DNA from: Omphalotus guepiniiformis
Taxonomy: Eukaryota; Basidiomycota; Agaricomycetes; Agaricales; Omphalotaceae
Reading direction: 5' to 3'
Assembly (NCBI GenBank): GCA_028554645.1
Contig: JAQOOI010000069.1
Span: 62,001-126,000, forward strand
DNA length: 64,000 bases
The notes beneath the pieces were generated by a model. It was not told where the DNA came from and did no database searches. It saw only the letters and a program-made list of their open reading frames with translations. Position 1 is the first letter of the stretch. Every line of letters begins with the position of its first letter. Shown one piece after another: positions 34,456 to 46,094 of the stretch. Both the position numbers and the translations under genes were made by a program.

Positions 34456-35364
34456 TCACAACTCGACTACCTTTCCCGCGTCATATCCACCCTGTCCTTC
34501 GCCGTAACCTCTCTGGTTAGAATAAACCCTTACACCATTTCGTACAAAATCACAGCACCAGTGCGTGTGTCCAAAAGCCCACATTTTGACCTGCTCACGC
34601 ATCCAACATTTCTCCCCAGTCAACTCTGTAGCAAAAGCAGAGTTTGTAGGTCCATCGTCGAACTTGGGATTTCCTGTGCCTTCTTTAGTCGGTGCATGAT
34701 GGGTGAATATGACAATCTTCCTTTCTGGCTCGTTCTCAGCGATAGAGGAAACAGTGTCGTTGAGCCAAGACAGATCGGTTTTGTGCAAGGCGGAGTATGT
34801 TTCTGGAGTAAGTCCTTCGATACGCCGGAAATCAGTGAGAGACCAAGACAAAATATCAAGATCCTCCGGGTTCAAAGACGACCAGAGTGTACATCCAAGA
34901 ATAGTAAGCGTTGGTGAGCAGTCGTAGCGCGTGCGATCAAGGACAATGAAAGAGCCTAACGATGTATCGGCGTTGACTCTGGTTGCAAATGACTGCAAAA
35001 GTTGAGACGATTCGTTCTATAATACAGCATTGACGCGTGAGGGTCACGTATACAACTGGCAGGACAAATCCACCTACTATGGATGATCTATAGGGTTCTT
35101 AAAGGACGTGAGTCCGCTATGCTGAAAAGTGTGGCGCACAAACCTACCATGATTACCAGAAACAAATAAAATTGTAGTAAATTGTTTTAGCTGGGATTCG
35201 AGCCATTCAAAGAGCCTAGGCTCAACTGTCCATCCTATGTCTCCAAGGAGAGCTAGAGTATCCGCTTTTACTGGAATATCGTAGTAGTAGAACTCGTGGC
35301 CGGTCTCGGTTTTGGATGGTCGTTCTATCTCGAGATGAAGGTCACTGAGAATTTGAATCTGCAT
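34456..35364 (-). CDS. Calcineurin-like metallophosphoesterase
   Basis: Two exons (35364-35140 and 35016-34456) join in phase 0 to 261 aa with start MQIQILSDLHLE. An upstream in-frame ATG at 35469 exists, but the family normally starts just before the first metal motif. Metal-binding motifs are in order: SDLHLE (DxH, residues about 7-9), LLGDIG (GDxx), VSGNHG (GNH), IFTHHAP (His) and FGHTHW (GHxH). The core is therefore complete, and metal-dependent phosphatase or phosphodiesterase activity is likely. The substrate is unknown. No signal peptide. The donor after GNHGRF is GTGCGC and fits frame, but the usual EFY after GNH is replaced by GRF, so that junction is the least certain part. Confidence 0.82.
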
Positions 35365-36112
35365 TGCCAATGTTGAGTTCGATACGTTTTCGAAAGCGGG
35401 ATAGATCCTCAGAGCAGCAAATGAAGTGGTAGTGAGAAGGGGCGTGAAAGCTGGGAAGTTCAAGAGCAACCTCGAGTTCTCGGCTGTGCCACCCTCGTTC
35501 TGACTCCGACTGCCACGTGACCGCTCTGCAGCTTTCGGTTTGCAAGTTGCGTGCTTCTTTAACGGCTTGCAGTACTATGTCTGAAGCATCTATAAAGAGA
35601 TAGAGTATCTTATGCCCTAATAGAGAAGATGCAGCGTGTTTTGGGAGTCATTTTAGAGAGAGAGGCAGCAGTAAGTACGCGCCGCGGAATTTGAAACCAG
35701 AATACTAGAAGTTACAACTCCGCGAGGGCCGAAAGATCGGCTGTTACTGAGCAGTGGTCCTGTACTTACAGAGCCTCGGAGTCGAATATAATGAGGCTGA
35801 ATTTAGCATTGAGTACTTCTATAGTGTTACTGAGAAATCTGATATGCTCTATAAGTACAATAATGAATGGGGTAAGAAATGACAGCGATCACATCTTATC
35901 TTCACCTGGACATAATTTTTTCGCAAAGCGTCTAAGTTACGTTGTTTTGCCGATGTACTGTGGCGAGAGGGTATGAGTCGAAACATCTTGGATCTCATAG
36001 CTTTAGACGACAGAAGAGCATATTTGGATCAGTATAAAGTGAGAAAATGACTAGCAGTGTTTTAGGTATTTAAGCTTGCATTCCTCAGTACCTCGGAGGG
36101 CATCAGCGAAAG
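35365..36112. other. Divergent promoter region
   Basis: It separates the minus-strand phosphoesterase from the plus-strand nucleotidyltransferase-like gene. No gene or specific regulatory motif was recognised. Confidence 0.5.
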
Positions 36113-36990
36113 ATGTCTAACTTCAACCCTCACGGATCTGCTCCTCCATCTTCTCTTCCTCCTGCTACACAAACGGCCGTGTCTACCCTTGCTACGCCTC
36201 ATATTCCACGAGCTAAACTGCTCCAGGCTGCTACTGAGTGTGCTTCGTGGTTCAATGCTGTTGCTCCAGGTTCCAAGGTATTCATCTGTGGCGGCCTTGC
36301 CCTCGCGATGCATGGAAACCATAGACATACCACCGTAGGTGCAGTCGCTCTGACTATACATCCTTCACTAATACCTATTGCTTGTAGGATGCAGACTTGG
36401 GGATTGATCTCTCTATGACTAGAAGACCAGACACAAACCGTCCTTTCGATACCAACAGACTCAAACAGCTTGCAGCCCAGGACCCTTACCATCGCTTCTC
36501 TGTAGGCCCGAAGATATACTGGATTTTGAACCCCGGAAGCGCTGAATCAACCCCTATCCAAATCGATTTTGTGGACGCCAATCTCTTCTGGGCTCCGTTT
36601 GATCCTCAGAAGATGCTCAACATTGTTCCTAATTCCTCCGTTATGGTTCTCAATCTCCAGACACTTCTTGTCAGCAAGATGCGAAGTGCTATTGAACGTA
36701 GCCAAGCTAATCCTAGGGAAAGAATGCAGAAGCAGCTGAATGATCTCCACGACTTTCATTTTGCGCTCAGTAACTGCATCTACCACAATATGCCTCTAGC
36801 TGCTGTACAGTGGCGGCACTTGGGCTCTCATCCCTCGACAGCCCTTGCAGTTATTCGAGACTTCTGGAAACTGGCAGAGCAGATGGAGTTTTGGAATGGC
36901 CCGCCTTCTACGACGCTTAAGGAGCTATGGATGAAACTGATAGTCATCAGTGGTGCCCCGCAAGAATTTGTGACCGGTTCTAGTACCTGA
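36113..36990 (+). CDS. Nucleotidyltransferase-fold protein
   Basis: Two exons (36113-36334 and 36388-36990) join in phase 0 to 274 aa. Across the junction the sequence reads FICGGLALAMHGNHRHTTDADLGIDL, which I split as GGLALAMHG plus RHTTDADLGID. It resembles the minimal nucleotidyltransferase active site: GG, a conserved His-Gly, then T-DxD. Two Asp residues for metal binding are present. A further acidic residue may be supplied by IQIDFVDANLFW. The C-terminal half is helical. Agaricomycete genomes carry many such small proteins of unknown target. The intron sits right in the active-site loop. It converges with the gene at 37228-38168 (237 bp between stops). Confidence 0.65.
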
Positions 36991-37227
36991 TGTGCATGAT
37001 TTCTTGTTCCATTGTTGATGAGCCAAAGCCAGTCTTCATATTATGTACATTAGTTCGATACTTGAAGCTGATGTGAGGGAGGAAAGTTTTGTAGAAATGC
37101 CACGTCTATGCACAGAGATCACATATGTTACTTCAATTCTATTGTCTGCTTTGAACTGCTGTTGAAGCGATTGAATGAGAAAAGTATACAGGTAGAACAT
37201 GAATATTGATTACACGGAGGTGACAAG

Positions 37228-38168
37228 TTATAGCTTCAATTTGTCCTTCCATTCTGAGCGAACACCGTCCCACAAGTACTCCTTTCGAGGATCCGTCTCA
37301 GTCATGAAGACGAAGAGTTTGTCCCATACACACTGCAGAGATGAAGATTGAAGTGTATACGGTCCTTGGTCTTGATCATCGTGAGAGAGCTGAAGAAGTA
37401 TGTGCAAGAAGGGAAGATCTACTCCAATATGAGGATGGAAGGTACATAGTATGATCGCTAACTTGATGAGACTAACAGTCGTCATCACCCTGAGTGACTG
37501 AAACGTAGGCGAAGGGAGCTGCGCCGCAGATGGAATGCCAACAGGGTGACACTCCTCATAGAGATGGACGATGTACCGGTCAAACGATAATTCGAGGGGG
37601 TTAGCATCTGAATCATTGAGAGGTATCAGGTTCAGGAGAAGGTCGCTAGGACAAAGAAATAGCGTTTGTTGGAAACCGTATGGTGTCTGGATCCTAAAAT
37701 GCGTCGGGAGCCAATACCCGTTCTTGGGATCAGAAAGATGGATGGTTTCTTCGCAGTGACACGACAACAAGCCCGCACGTTCAACAATGTTTATCGCAGC
37801 ATTGAGCTGTTCAGATGCTACAACCAGCCCACACACTGTTGGTACATTACACATTCGTGAGACATGAAGGTTCAAAAGTGAATAGCAGAGAGAAAATTCA
37901 CTGTTGGTACATGACGACCGCCGCGCCACCAATAAAGAAGATCTCCCCAGAGAACGTTCGGAATACCAGCATCATCTAAAAGCCTGGATGTAGCGGCCAT
38001 GAAGCTAGCCGGCCACGGGTGAGTCTCGTGTTTCAGAGAAACTATCTCTCCCTTCGATGGTGAGTATGGTGAGGATGTTCTCGTACAGTCTTTGACGCCA
38101 CCGATGTCGACAAGTTCCGGCGGAAAACTGAGAGGGACTGCCGAGGGTGTGCTTTGCGTGAGGGCCAT
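37228..38168 (-). CDS. Uncharacterised fungal protein, possibly NTase-fold
   Basis: Exon 1 starts at 38168 (MALTQSTPSAVPLSFPPEL) and stays open past LLDDAGIPNVLWGDLLYWW. The second part resumes near VCGLVVASEQLNAAINIVE and runs to the stop at 37228. It resembles a common Agaricomycete family in which a short helix-G-(V/I)-P-x-V-x-W-G motif precedes a GVPT segment, a layout that may be a divergent nucleotidyltransferase fold (low certainty). A 14-bp direct repeat, ATGTACCAACAGTG, lies at each end of the intron-like gap (37833-37911). The obvious GT-AG pair in the repeats leaves the frame off by one; a weaker donor (G|GTCGTC) restores it. The splice site therefore needs transcript evidence. Confidence 0.55.
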
Positions 38169-38593
38169 CGCTGAGCAGACAGAAGGAACAGAAGGATATA
38201 TACTTTAGTTCGAATCGATATAGCAGCGGTATCTGAAGCTTGAGGCACGTTGAGTGCTGGAGCGCTGGACCAGGAGAGAAGGCGTTCTGAATTGTTAGGT
38301 AGCTTATCACGTGGTCACACGCGACCACAGTATTGTGACCCACTGTATATATGTGCTTCCTTCCTTCCTTTCTTCCTTCCATGCCCATCCTAGACTTTGT
38401 ATTCTTCTCTCGTGGCAAGACAGAGTGCTTTACTAGCATCATCGAATGCGACCTTAGTAGTCCGTTACTAGGTCTAGTGGATCAACTGATGCAAAAACAT
38501 AGAGTAGACGGTGTCTCATTGCGGGCCGTTTCGTGCGTGGCCTGGATTTTTGATCACCTCTTCATTTCTCACCTGTGCGCTCCAGTCTCCCGA
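38169..38593. other. Intergenic with TTCC-rich tract
   Basis: It contains a short CTTC microsatellite (38351-38376) and the 5' flanks of the genes on either side. Confidence 0.4.
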
Positions 38594-40094
38594 TGAATGG
38601 ACTGAATACAACGTTCAACTCAAGCTGGGGGGAAAACTTCTTAGACAGCTTGGCATAGCCTACGTGACGCGCAAACCTCTATTCTCTATTCGAAGCATTG
38701 GGACTGAAGGGTGCTGATGACGAGCAACCTGCGGCCACTCTCATTGCCATTCTGGGGGACCGAGTCACGTCGGATCATTCACCCCCATGCTAAGCAGTAT
38801 GTCCCCAGTCTCTACGGTTACCATTCCCTTTATCTGGGTCGAACACCGGAGCGGCTCCTACAAAACAGAGAGGGCGGATGCGACAATTCAAGCTTTCAAG
38901 CCTTGATTAACGACGTTGCATCTGAACCTCAGCGTGTTGGTCGCTCTGGTTCTGCTATGATTAGCGTACCACTCGAAGGCTTTCTTCACCTGACGGGTTT
39001 GGCGTTGATGCGATGTCTATAGTGGCATGTGGTCTCCCCACAAAGCACAGCCTTATGTCTGCTCGCTTCTTGGTGAGCTCAAGAATGGCATAAGTGAGGG
39101 AGGATGTGATCCAATTGAACAGGCGGTATTGTGTTACCTCCTGTTATCTGTCAATCAAGAGGCATGTGGTCCTCTGTCGTTGGTCGTTCTTGTCTTCTGA
39201 CGAATGTGGTAAGGTGGTTAAGGCTGCGTAAAGTGACGTGCATGCCTGCGTTCCTTCTCGCCATCTCAGGCCCTTATTTGATCATCTCCAATGTATTTCC
39301 TGAATACGGTTGTGACACAACCCCTTACTGAAGTTCTGTTGATGGTCCCGGAGCATGGCACAGATGCGTATGCAAGCCAAGTTGATGAGATGACGGTTGT
39401 GCTTGGTGCACTCGGAAAGTGTTTGGAGGAGCTGGAAACGTACTACCGCGATTTGACACCACAGACTATCATGGAACGTGGTGAAATGCCTCATCTGCGC
39501 ATTCTTTCCATCCCCAATCAGGGCAAGATCACACTGACGTACACATCTGTTATCGACACGCCTCGTCGGGATTGCGCCATCTTTGCCTGCTCAACCAAGC
39601 AGGAATGGGACAGCAGGACTTGAAATGTGTTCACGGACCTGCTCTGCGAAGAGGCGCACGCACTCTTAGCGGACGAGGCTGAATGTGTGGTGCCAGAGCT
39701 GCTCTACTGTGGATACGAAGGAATGGTGGGTGTTTCACAACGTATAGAGAGTCCTGGACAAGCAGTGAAACTGTCAAAGGAGTGTGCAGCTGCATTAGAG
39801 AAGGGGATAAAGAAGCTTCACGAGCATGGGTACGTATTCGGAGATTTGCGGGAAGACGATATTCTTTTGGATTCAAATGGATGGCCTTACTTTGACTTGT
39901 GTGGAAAGGAAGGTGAGAGATGTTATCCTTACAATTAATACATGGGGATCGACTGGGCCGCCGGCGTTAAGGATCATGGGATTATTCAGAAAGAACACGA
40001 CGAGGTAATGCTGGAGAAGTACCTCGAGAAATATGGGATGAAGCACGGACTGGCTAGTATGTCTGATTTCTTAGCTGTTTACAAATTCTCATAA
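38594..40094 (+). pseudogene. Protein-kinase-like domain gene, decayed
   Basis: The best preserved part, 39291-40094, is one frame interrupted by TGA at 39621-39623 and TAA at 39936-39938. It reads LLMVPEHGTDAYASQVDEM, EEAHALLADEAECVVPELL, KGIKKLHEHGYVFGDLRED (catalytic-loop-like, FGDLR in place of HRDLK), DSNGWPYFDLCGKEGE (DFG-like region) and, after the second stop, DWAAGVKDHGIIQKEHDEVML. This resembles the lineage-specific protein-kinase-like proteins of Agaricomycetes. Upstream (38594-39290) homologous-looking pieces occur in shifted frames, including LLRQLGIAYVTRKPLFSIRS and SIVACGLPTKHSLMSARFL. Several frameshifts and two stops show it is not functional. Confidence 0.6.
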
Positions 40095-40889
40095 TTAGTT
40101 GCTGTACGTGTACTTGTACCAATATCTCCAACACATGATCTGGTCAAGATTCAGGAATAGGGTTGTCCAACAAGGATCATGAGTAAGTATCCCGGTTTCA
40201 GAGGAGACGTATGACCTTCTGTAGGCTAAGACATGTAATGGACGACAGAGAACCCATACGTCCAAGCGCCGACCACGATCAACACTTGTAATTTCGAAAC
40301 CTTCTTCTGTGTCATATACCGACATTATTCTCTTCACCTTTCGATACATCATGATGGACCCTTCAAGCGTCATACATTCCTATTACTACTCCTACCCCGG
40401 ACGAACTTCTCCCCTCACGTTGAATGATCGATCCTATCAATACCCCAATTGATACTCGGCAAAGGATTAAAAAAGATATCCACAGAGAATGACTTAGAGA
40501 TATGAATTCCAACCATCACCCTACTCTCCCGACCAAGTCCCTCTCCACCCTATCCAGTATCCGATATCCGGTTGAAGTTAATACACTCTTAACGCCGATA
40601 CATGACCCGTTCATTTACGTTTTCTCCCGGTTATGCGATAAGACAAGATGAAGAAACCATAGATGCCAAGCCGAGGTACAGCCAGGAGACACAGTAGAAA
40701 GCGGTCAAAGGAGCGAGGAAATTCAAATGATCTACAATCTGATCGGACATCCGCCGGAAAGTTGTGAGGCCATACGTATGACTTCTTCTTGGCCCGCTGT
40801 GGAGGATGGTGAGCGGGAGTGGCGAGCAATGTGTGCAGTAGGATGGAATAAAACGAAGAGCGCAGGAGAAAGAAAAGTCCCACGACAAA
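40095..40889. other. Intergenic, no gene seen
   Basis: Only shadow ORFs. It is the 3' flank of the oxygenase gene. Confidence 0.5.
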
Positions 40890-42719
40890 TCAGTCCTTCA
40901 TTTCATAAAAACAACTTTTCAAAGCCCACTCACACTTTTCGTACTTAATCGGCCCCATTTCTTCAAGTCTATACCCCTGCGAAATCAACTCTTCCCCAGG
41001 AAAGGAAGTATAAAAGCCAGCTTTGACCGCTAACCAATCCAAGAATCTTCCGAACAACGTCTCAGATACGGGTTTGTACCATGGTGTAGATTGGAAATGC
41101 GTGGGGTGCATACGAGGAAGTTGACGCCCTTCGGCGAGGGAGGCAGGTGTAGGGGATGGTAATTTGGTCTCGATGGGGAATAATGCATCGGAGCGAGGGA
41201 GGCAAAGATATTGATGGATGAATGCATTGATGTAAAGCACTGAGTGGAGGACAATATAGAGGAATGTGGGTTGACTGGGTTGACTGGGAAAGGAGAAAGG
41301 AGAAAGGAAAGAGAACAATATGATATGAATGTGTTATATCGAAAATCAGAGTTAAAAAAACGTACATCATCGCAATTCTAACCTTCTCCTCCAACGCACA
41401 AACTACCAACCTCCTCATGAAATTCTTAAGCCCAAAAGCTTCCGGGACACCGTGTACGAGTTCATCAATCGTATAAGCAGCAACGTCGTGATTAGTTTGA
41501 ACTGGAACCATACACTCTGCTTCGTATGACTGATATCAAAGTGCATGCCGATTCGTTAGGTTCGGTGGAATGTGTATATGATGTTGCATAAATATACGCA
41601 CAGCAATCCATTCCTTGAACGCTTTTTGCGTTTCAGGAATATCCTTGATATCCATCCTACGCCCAAGCTCGCACCAGTGCATAAAGTACGCCTATACAGA
41701 CCTATAAGTGAGACACGATTGCCGGAATGTCAACATCACCCACCTGTTTCTCAAGAGGCGAAAGAGCTCTCCAACCAAATCTTTCCGCCCATGCCTAGCG
41801 ACTGACAGTGAGTATCATGAGGAGGTTCGAAAGAAAGGAGGTTCATGCGTACCTGAGGCTCGAAAATGAATAACCCGAGCGTGTAAAGATAGTCGTCGTT
41901 TTTCTAACTCCCAATTAGACACAGGCGTATGATATTATTTTATATGTAGACACGCACAATGGGATACTTTGCATGCAACCAATTGACGCGGGCGAGAGCA
42001 ATCAGTGCGCGGGGATCTTCAACAGGCTTTACACCATTCTCGAATTCCTTTGAATCACTCTTCTTCTCCTCTTGCACCAAAGACTTGTAGTTTTCTCGAT
42101 GTAGAGCTTTACCTGAGATGGGACATCCTACAAATGTAGCTGGAGAACCACGATGAAGGATTTGTTGGTGCGATGTCGAGGAAAGAGTTAATGGTGCTTA
42201 CAAATCAGGATTTCAGTCTGTGATATAGATCGTGAGAAAATATAGGGGCTTTGTAGGGAAGGGGAGGGGAGAGGAGACGCACATCAGCGTATCGTCTCGC
42301 AACGTAGGCCGAAGATCCAAGCTCCTTGGTTGCAAATAGCAGTTTTGATATTGTTGGCTATAGAAACCGAGGTAAAGCGTGGTAAGACTTTCGTATGAAG
42401 ACAGTCGAGGAATACTCACAATAGCATACGTCTTGAACAACGCAAACCCCAATGAATAATTCAACAACGTCGGCATATCATACTGCACAGACATATTCAT
42501 AACCTCCTGCGCATCATCAGCTGTAAGCTTTCCCGCCTCGAACTTGGCTTGGTATTTGCGGTGAAGCGCATCGTACCTCCTCCAGCGTAAGGAGCGTACG
42601 AGGAGAAGATAGGAGAAGAGGGAGAGTACAATGAAAGTTGTTTTCGGGTAGGCTAATTCCGGGAGTATTGCCAGTGAGGCTCCTGACGATAGCAAGAATG
42701 ATGGGAAGGCTAAAGCCAT
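40890..42719 (-). CDS. ER-bound oxygenase of the mpaB/rubber-oxygenase family (DUF2236)
   Basis: A multi-exon gene. Exon 1 is 42719-42420 (100 aa) and the last exon ends at TGA 40892-40890. An upstream in-frame ATG at 42971 was rejected because MALAFPSFLL starts directly before an N-terminal membrane anchor (TTFIVLSLFSYLLLV). The exons then give RRYDALHRKY, MNMSVQYDMPTLLNYSLGFALF, DPRALIALARVNWLHAKYPI, DDYLYTLGLFIFEP, FGWRALSPLE, VPVQTNHDVAAYTIDELVHG, VPEAFGLKNFMRRLV, YLCLPRSDA and EEMGPIKYE, in the order found in fungal mpaB-like proteins. The family includes MpaB', which cleaves farnesyl chains in mycophenolic acid synthesis, and resembles bacterial latex-clearing oxygenases with a heme site. 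The substrate here is unknown. No biosynthetic cluster surrounds it. Internal exon borders are approximate. Confidence 0.85.
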
Positions 42720-44369
42720 GAATGGTGAGCTTGGGCTTGATGCCCTTGAGACCTCGAGTCTTATATATTGTGAAAGGAGGGGGGAATTGAAACTATCCAA
42801 CCCTTCAATTATATGTGTTGGTATATACTTGTGTATGTCTTCGTTTGCGATCATTATCAAATATGATTGATTTCTGATTTCCAGTCGCACGGTCTTACTG
42901 AACAGAGAATGGCCTGCTGTCGCCTTCTGTCGTTTTGTACTTCGCGAAGTTCGCAGGATGTGTACGTGCACGCTGATAGGCAGTCAATGACCCGTATCTT
43001 TAGACCCTCGGTCCGCTTTCGTACATCACTCTTACACCACCGACGCCGACCTCAAAGAGCGTGCCTTGAAAGCATAGCCAAGTTCAGCGACAGGGACTCA
43101 CGAGCAGACGAAAGTCCGCATAGCACTTATGCTTGACCCTTGGACCTTGGGTCCTTGAATCCTTGACACTTCCTCTAATCGGACTTCCCCAACTGGTCTC
43201 CAAGCCCAGTTGGCAGTAGGCTGCATCAGGCTGCATCAAATTCATAGTACATGAGATAGATCGAAAAGAGAAGAATAATGATGCCTCTACGGCACCATCA
43301 AACTCCCTACTTACCAATCTGGCTATGTATCCATCCTCGGTTGCAAGAAATCCACGCTCCAAGCTTTTTTTTTTATCTGCAACCGTCCCGGCCATTTTGG
43401 TGGTACCAAAAGAAAATCGAATTGGGGGGGATTGGATTGCTCAAGACCATCCTGACTGGCAGTGACTGCGTTCAAAGTATACAACACAAGCGTTCGCATT
43501 CGCTACTCCCGGTGAACCGCAATCGCGTATCCTTCGTCTTCCTCGCATGTGCGTCGTGACAGATTCCGATCGATGGAGGAACGAGCTCTTCCTCCCCTCA
43601 CCCTTCCGAAATGTCCCGAGTAAGACAGTTCACGCCTTGACTGCGTGCTGGTGGTGCCGGTGAAGGATAGGCTAGGCGATATTAGTATTACATGCATCAA
43701 GGTCCTTCCGAGGTCCTTTGAACTCGTCGGCAGCCATAGCTAGCGCCGACGCGCTGAGGATTCACTCAGATAATTGCAACATTTGCGATACGCCGAAGTC
43801 GCATACATATGTATGTTATCACATACTTGTAGTACGGCGAGCGGGCAAGCGAACATCTTGCACGGATCCGTGATATCGAGGGTCAGCGCTTCAGCTTTTC
43901 AGCGTTGGTGTCGGACGACAATGGATGTGTTTTCAAATTGAGAGTGGTATGCAAATGGTTTGTCTTTCCACTTTCATGCCCAAGCCTACGAACCCCACTG
44001 ACGCATTAACGTCTGCATTTTAACCTGGGTATAGACAACCTTGAGTCCACCACGAATCTAGTGTGTATGCATTCAATCGCTTGCTAACACGTGGGGAGGC
44101 AATTAATACGTCCGGCCGCGTCGTACAAGAGCCTCCGTACGAGATATGAGTGCGTATTTGTAGGCAGGGGCGTATCAGGGCGTCGTGCTGTAGTTCATGT
44201 GCGCAGGATGAATGTGGTATAGATGTTTCAGGTGATAGGCTAACCTGGATCTGATGGTGGTTGTATGCGTTGCTTGTATGTGTTGGTTGCGTCGGACGCT
44301 GGGCGGGTTAATTTATAAGTGAGATTGAGGGTTTGAGCATAGGTTGAGGAGATACGTCGTAACAAGCCC
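42720..44369. other. Intergenic, no gene seen
   Basis: Nothing coding was recognised. The first 250 bp upstream of 42719 are the likely promoter of the oxygenase gene. Simple T- and G-runs occur at 43365-43435. Confidence 0.5.
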
Positions 44370-45840
44370 TAGGTTCCTGTCCAAGACCAAAAGGACTCGA
44401 ACCTCCACCAGCTGGCTCGCTATTAACCGTCTTAGCCACGGTACAGTGCACAGCGCATCATTCTCGTACCCAACCGACCCAAGCCATTTCGGGTAAGGCA
44501 AAGGCTTCAGAGGGCGGTACGTCCACGCAGGATTGGGATATGAGCTCGTGAGAAGCGAGTTAGAGGATAGTGAGAGAAAGATAAAGAGTGGGAGGAAGTG
44601 GGAGTATGAGATGGGGTAGGAATAGTTGGCATCGGATTTTCCTTGTTGCGAATGAATGTTTTGGGCCTGCAGATGGGAGGTGCATGTTAAATACCGAGAT
44701 AGACAGGGAGGGTGGAAAGAACGCACCAGGGAAAGCGATCAGAGGATCGAAGGGGGATGCTCACTAGAACTCCTGAGACACAATCATGTCTTCGCCGCTA
44801 TTCATGATTCTTCCACTCCTATTCGAACCATATCTATACAGTGGTCGAAATCAACGTTCCTTAGCGTCCCACGAGACGACCAGGGGCGAGAGAAAACGAC
44901 GATGATCTCCTTGTTCGGGATGAGGGAATATGAGAACGGAACCACTTTAGTTGTTGAGGTTCATAAGGTGCAGGTGAAGGGTTATGAAAGCGCTGGAACC
45001 TGGGCGTAGAGAAAACTGAGGTCTAGGATATACAGACTAAAAGGTTAATAGAAGAAAATTTCACAGAAAAACACACACCAGCCTTCATAGCCTGTACCTG
45101 CTACAGAATCCTCGAAGGGCCGTAAAGGCACCCTGGTTCAGGTCTTCACCGGACTTGCACCGAGCATCAGATCTTGTTTTGGAGAGGTGAGTTGCGGGGT
45201 ATCACCTCATACGCGGCATATTGTAGGTGTCTTCCAGAGTATCTGAGCCATTGTAATTGATACAGTTTTGATCACTGTTCTCTTTGAAGATGGTCGCGCA
45301 AGTTACGTATCACTAGCGCTCGGGCCAACTCGGGCGCTTACTAGCTCGTTCTCTCTTCTAAACTTCCGTCACTTTCAGCCAGTCTATGTCTGGGACGCTT
45401 CAACATTCGCGAACGCTTTGATTAATTCAAAGAGAGCTACAAGAATAAACCAAACTAAACGTTACCAAATCACACCCTCAAGTTGTGGTTATTTCTTTAT
45501 CGTCTTCGTCCTTCACAAATTACAGTATCATGTGCTGCAGCTGTTTGTCGAAGAGAAACGATGCTTTTGCCGCATAGTTGAGGGTCTCAGGCACGTCTGG
45601 CTCTTGGTGGGGCTTCGTGAGCTGTCGGACTGTCCCAGTGGGCGTCTCTAGCAGTCTGCTGGCTTCAGACGACGCCGCCGCAGGCGAAGTCAACTTGGAG
45701 GACTCATCATCTTCAGAAGAAGAAGATGAAGAATTCCAAGCAGAAATTCAATGTGTCTTAACGAAATACTCATGTATGCCCACGACCACGACTCTCAAAA
45801 AGGACGAATGGAAAAAAGTATCAATATAAAGGCAAACACG
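44370..45840 (-). repeat. Dispersed repeat R1, long copy (minus orientation)
   Basis: Counterpart of 24656-26360 in inverted orientation. Read on the minus strand, the order of shared blocks is the same. The plus strand at 45578-45830 keeps an open Ser/Glu-rich reading (SSSSEEEDEEFQAEIQ) that parallels the minus strand of the 20.0 kb copy, indicating an originally coding part. The low-coordinate end carries a tRNA-like A box and B box. Confidence 0.7.
44393..44438 (-). other. tRNA-like Pol III promoter boxes
   Basis: On the minus strand an A-box-like TGGCTAAGACGG (44438-44427) is followed by a perfect B box GGTTCGAGTCC (44403-44393). A D-arm (GCTA/TAGC) and a T-arm around TTCGAGT can be drawn. 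However, only 17 nt separate the D arm from the T loop, too short for an anticodon arm, variable loop and T stem, and no matching acceptor stem exists. It is a truncated tRNA relic or SINE-like head, not a functional tRNA. Confidence 0.45.
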
Positions 45841-46094
45841 AAATATCCTACGACGATCCAGAGCAAATGCACAAACATGCACACCCTGGTGTAATCATGC
45901 ATCGAGGGTTCACGATGAGTTATACATCATTCCTTTTAGTGGGGTTCAATCTTGGGGTTCGTTTTATGGTTAGCATTATGCGCCTAGGATTTCGGATTTA
46001 GGTGCTTTGCGGGGACTAGGACAGGAGAGGCGGATCAATGGTGGGGATGGTGTGGGTGGGGGAGGTGGGTAAGAGGGGTAATATGGACTTTAAG
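45841..46094. other. Intergenic, no gene seen
   Basis: G-rich spacer between repeat R1 and the XRN1 remnant. Confidence 0.4.

Noticed and set aside
44370..44450. Functional tRNA gene on the minus strand
   Set aside because: A and B boxes are good, but there is no room for an anticodon arm and no pairing acceptor stem.
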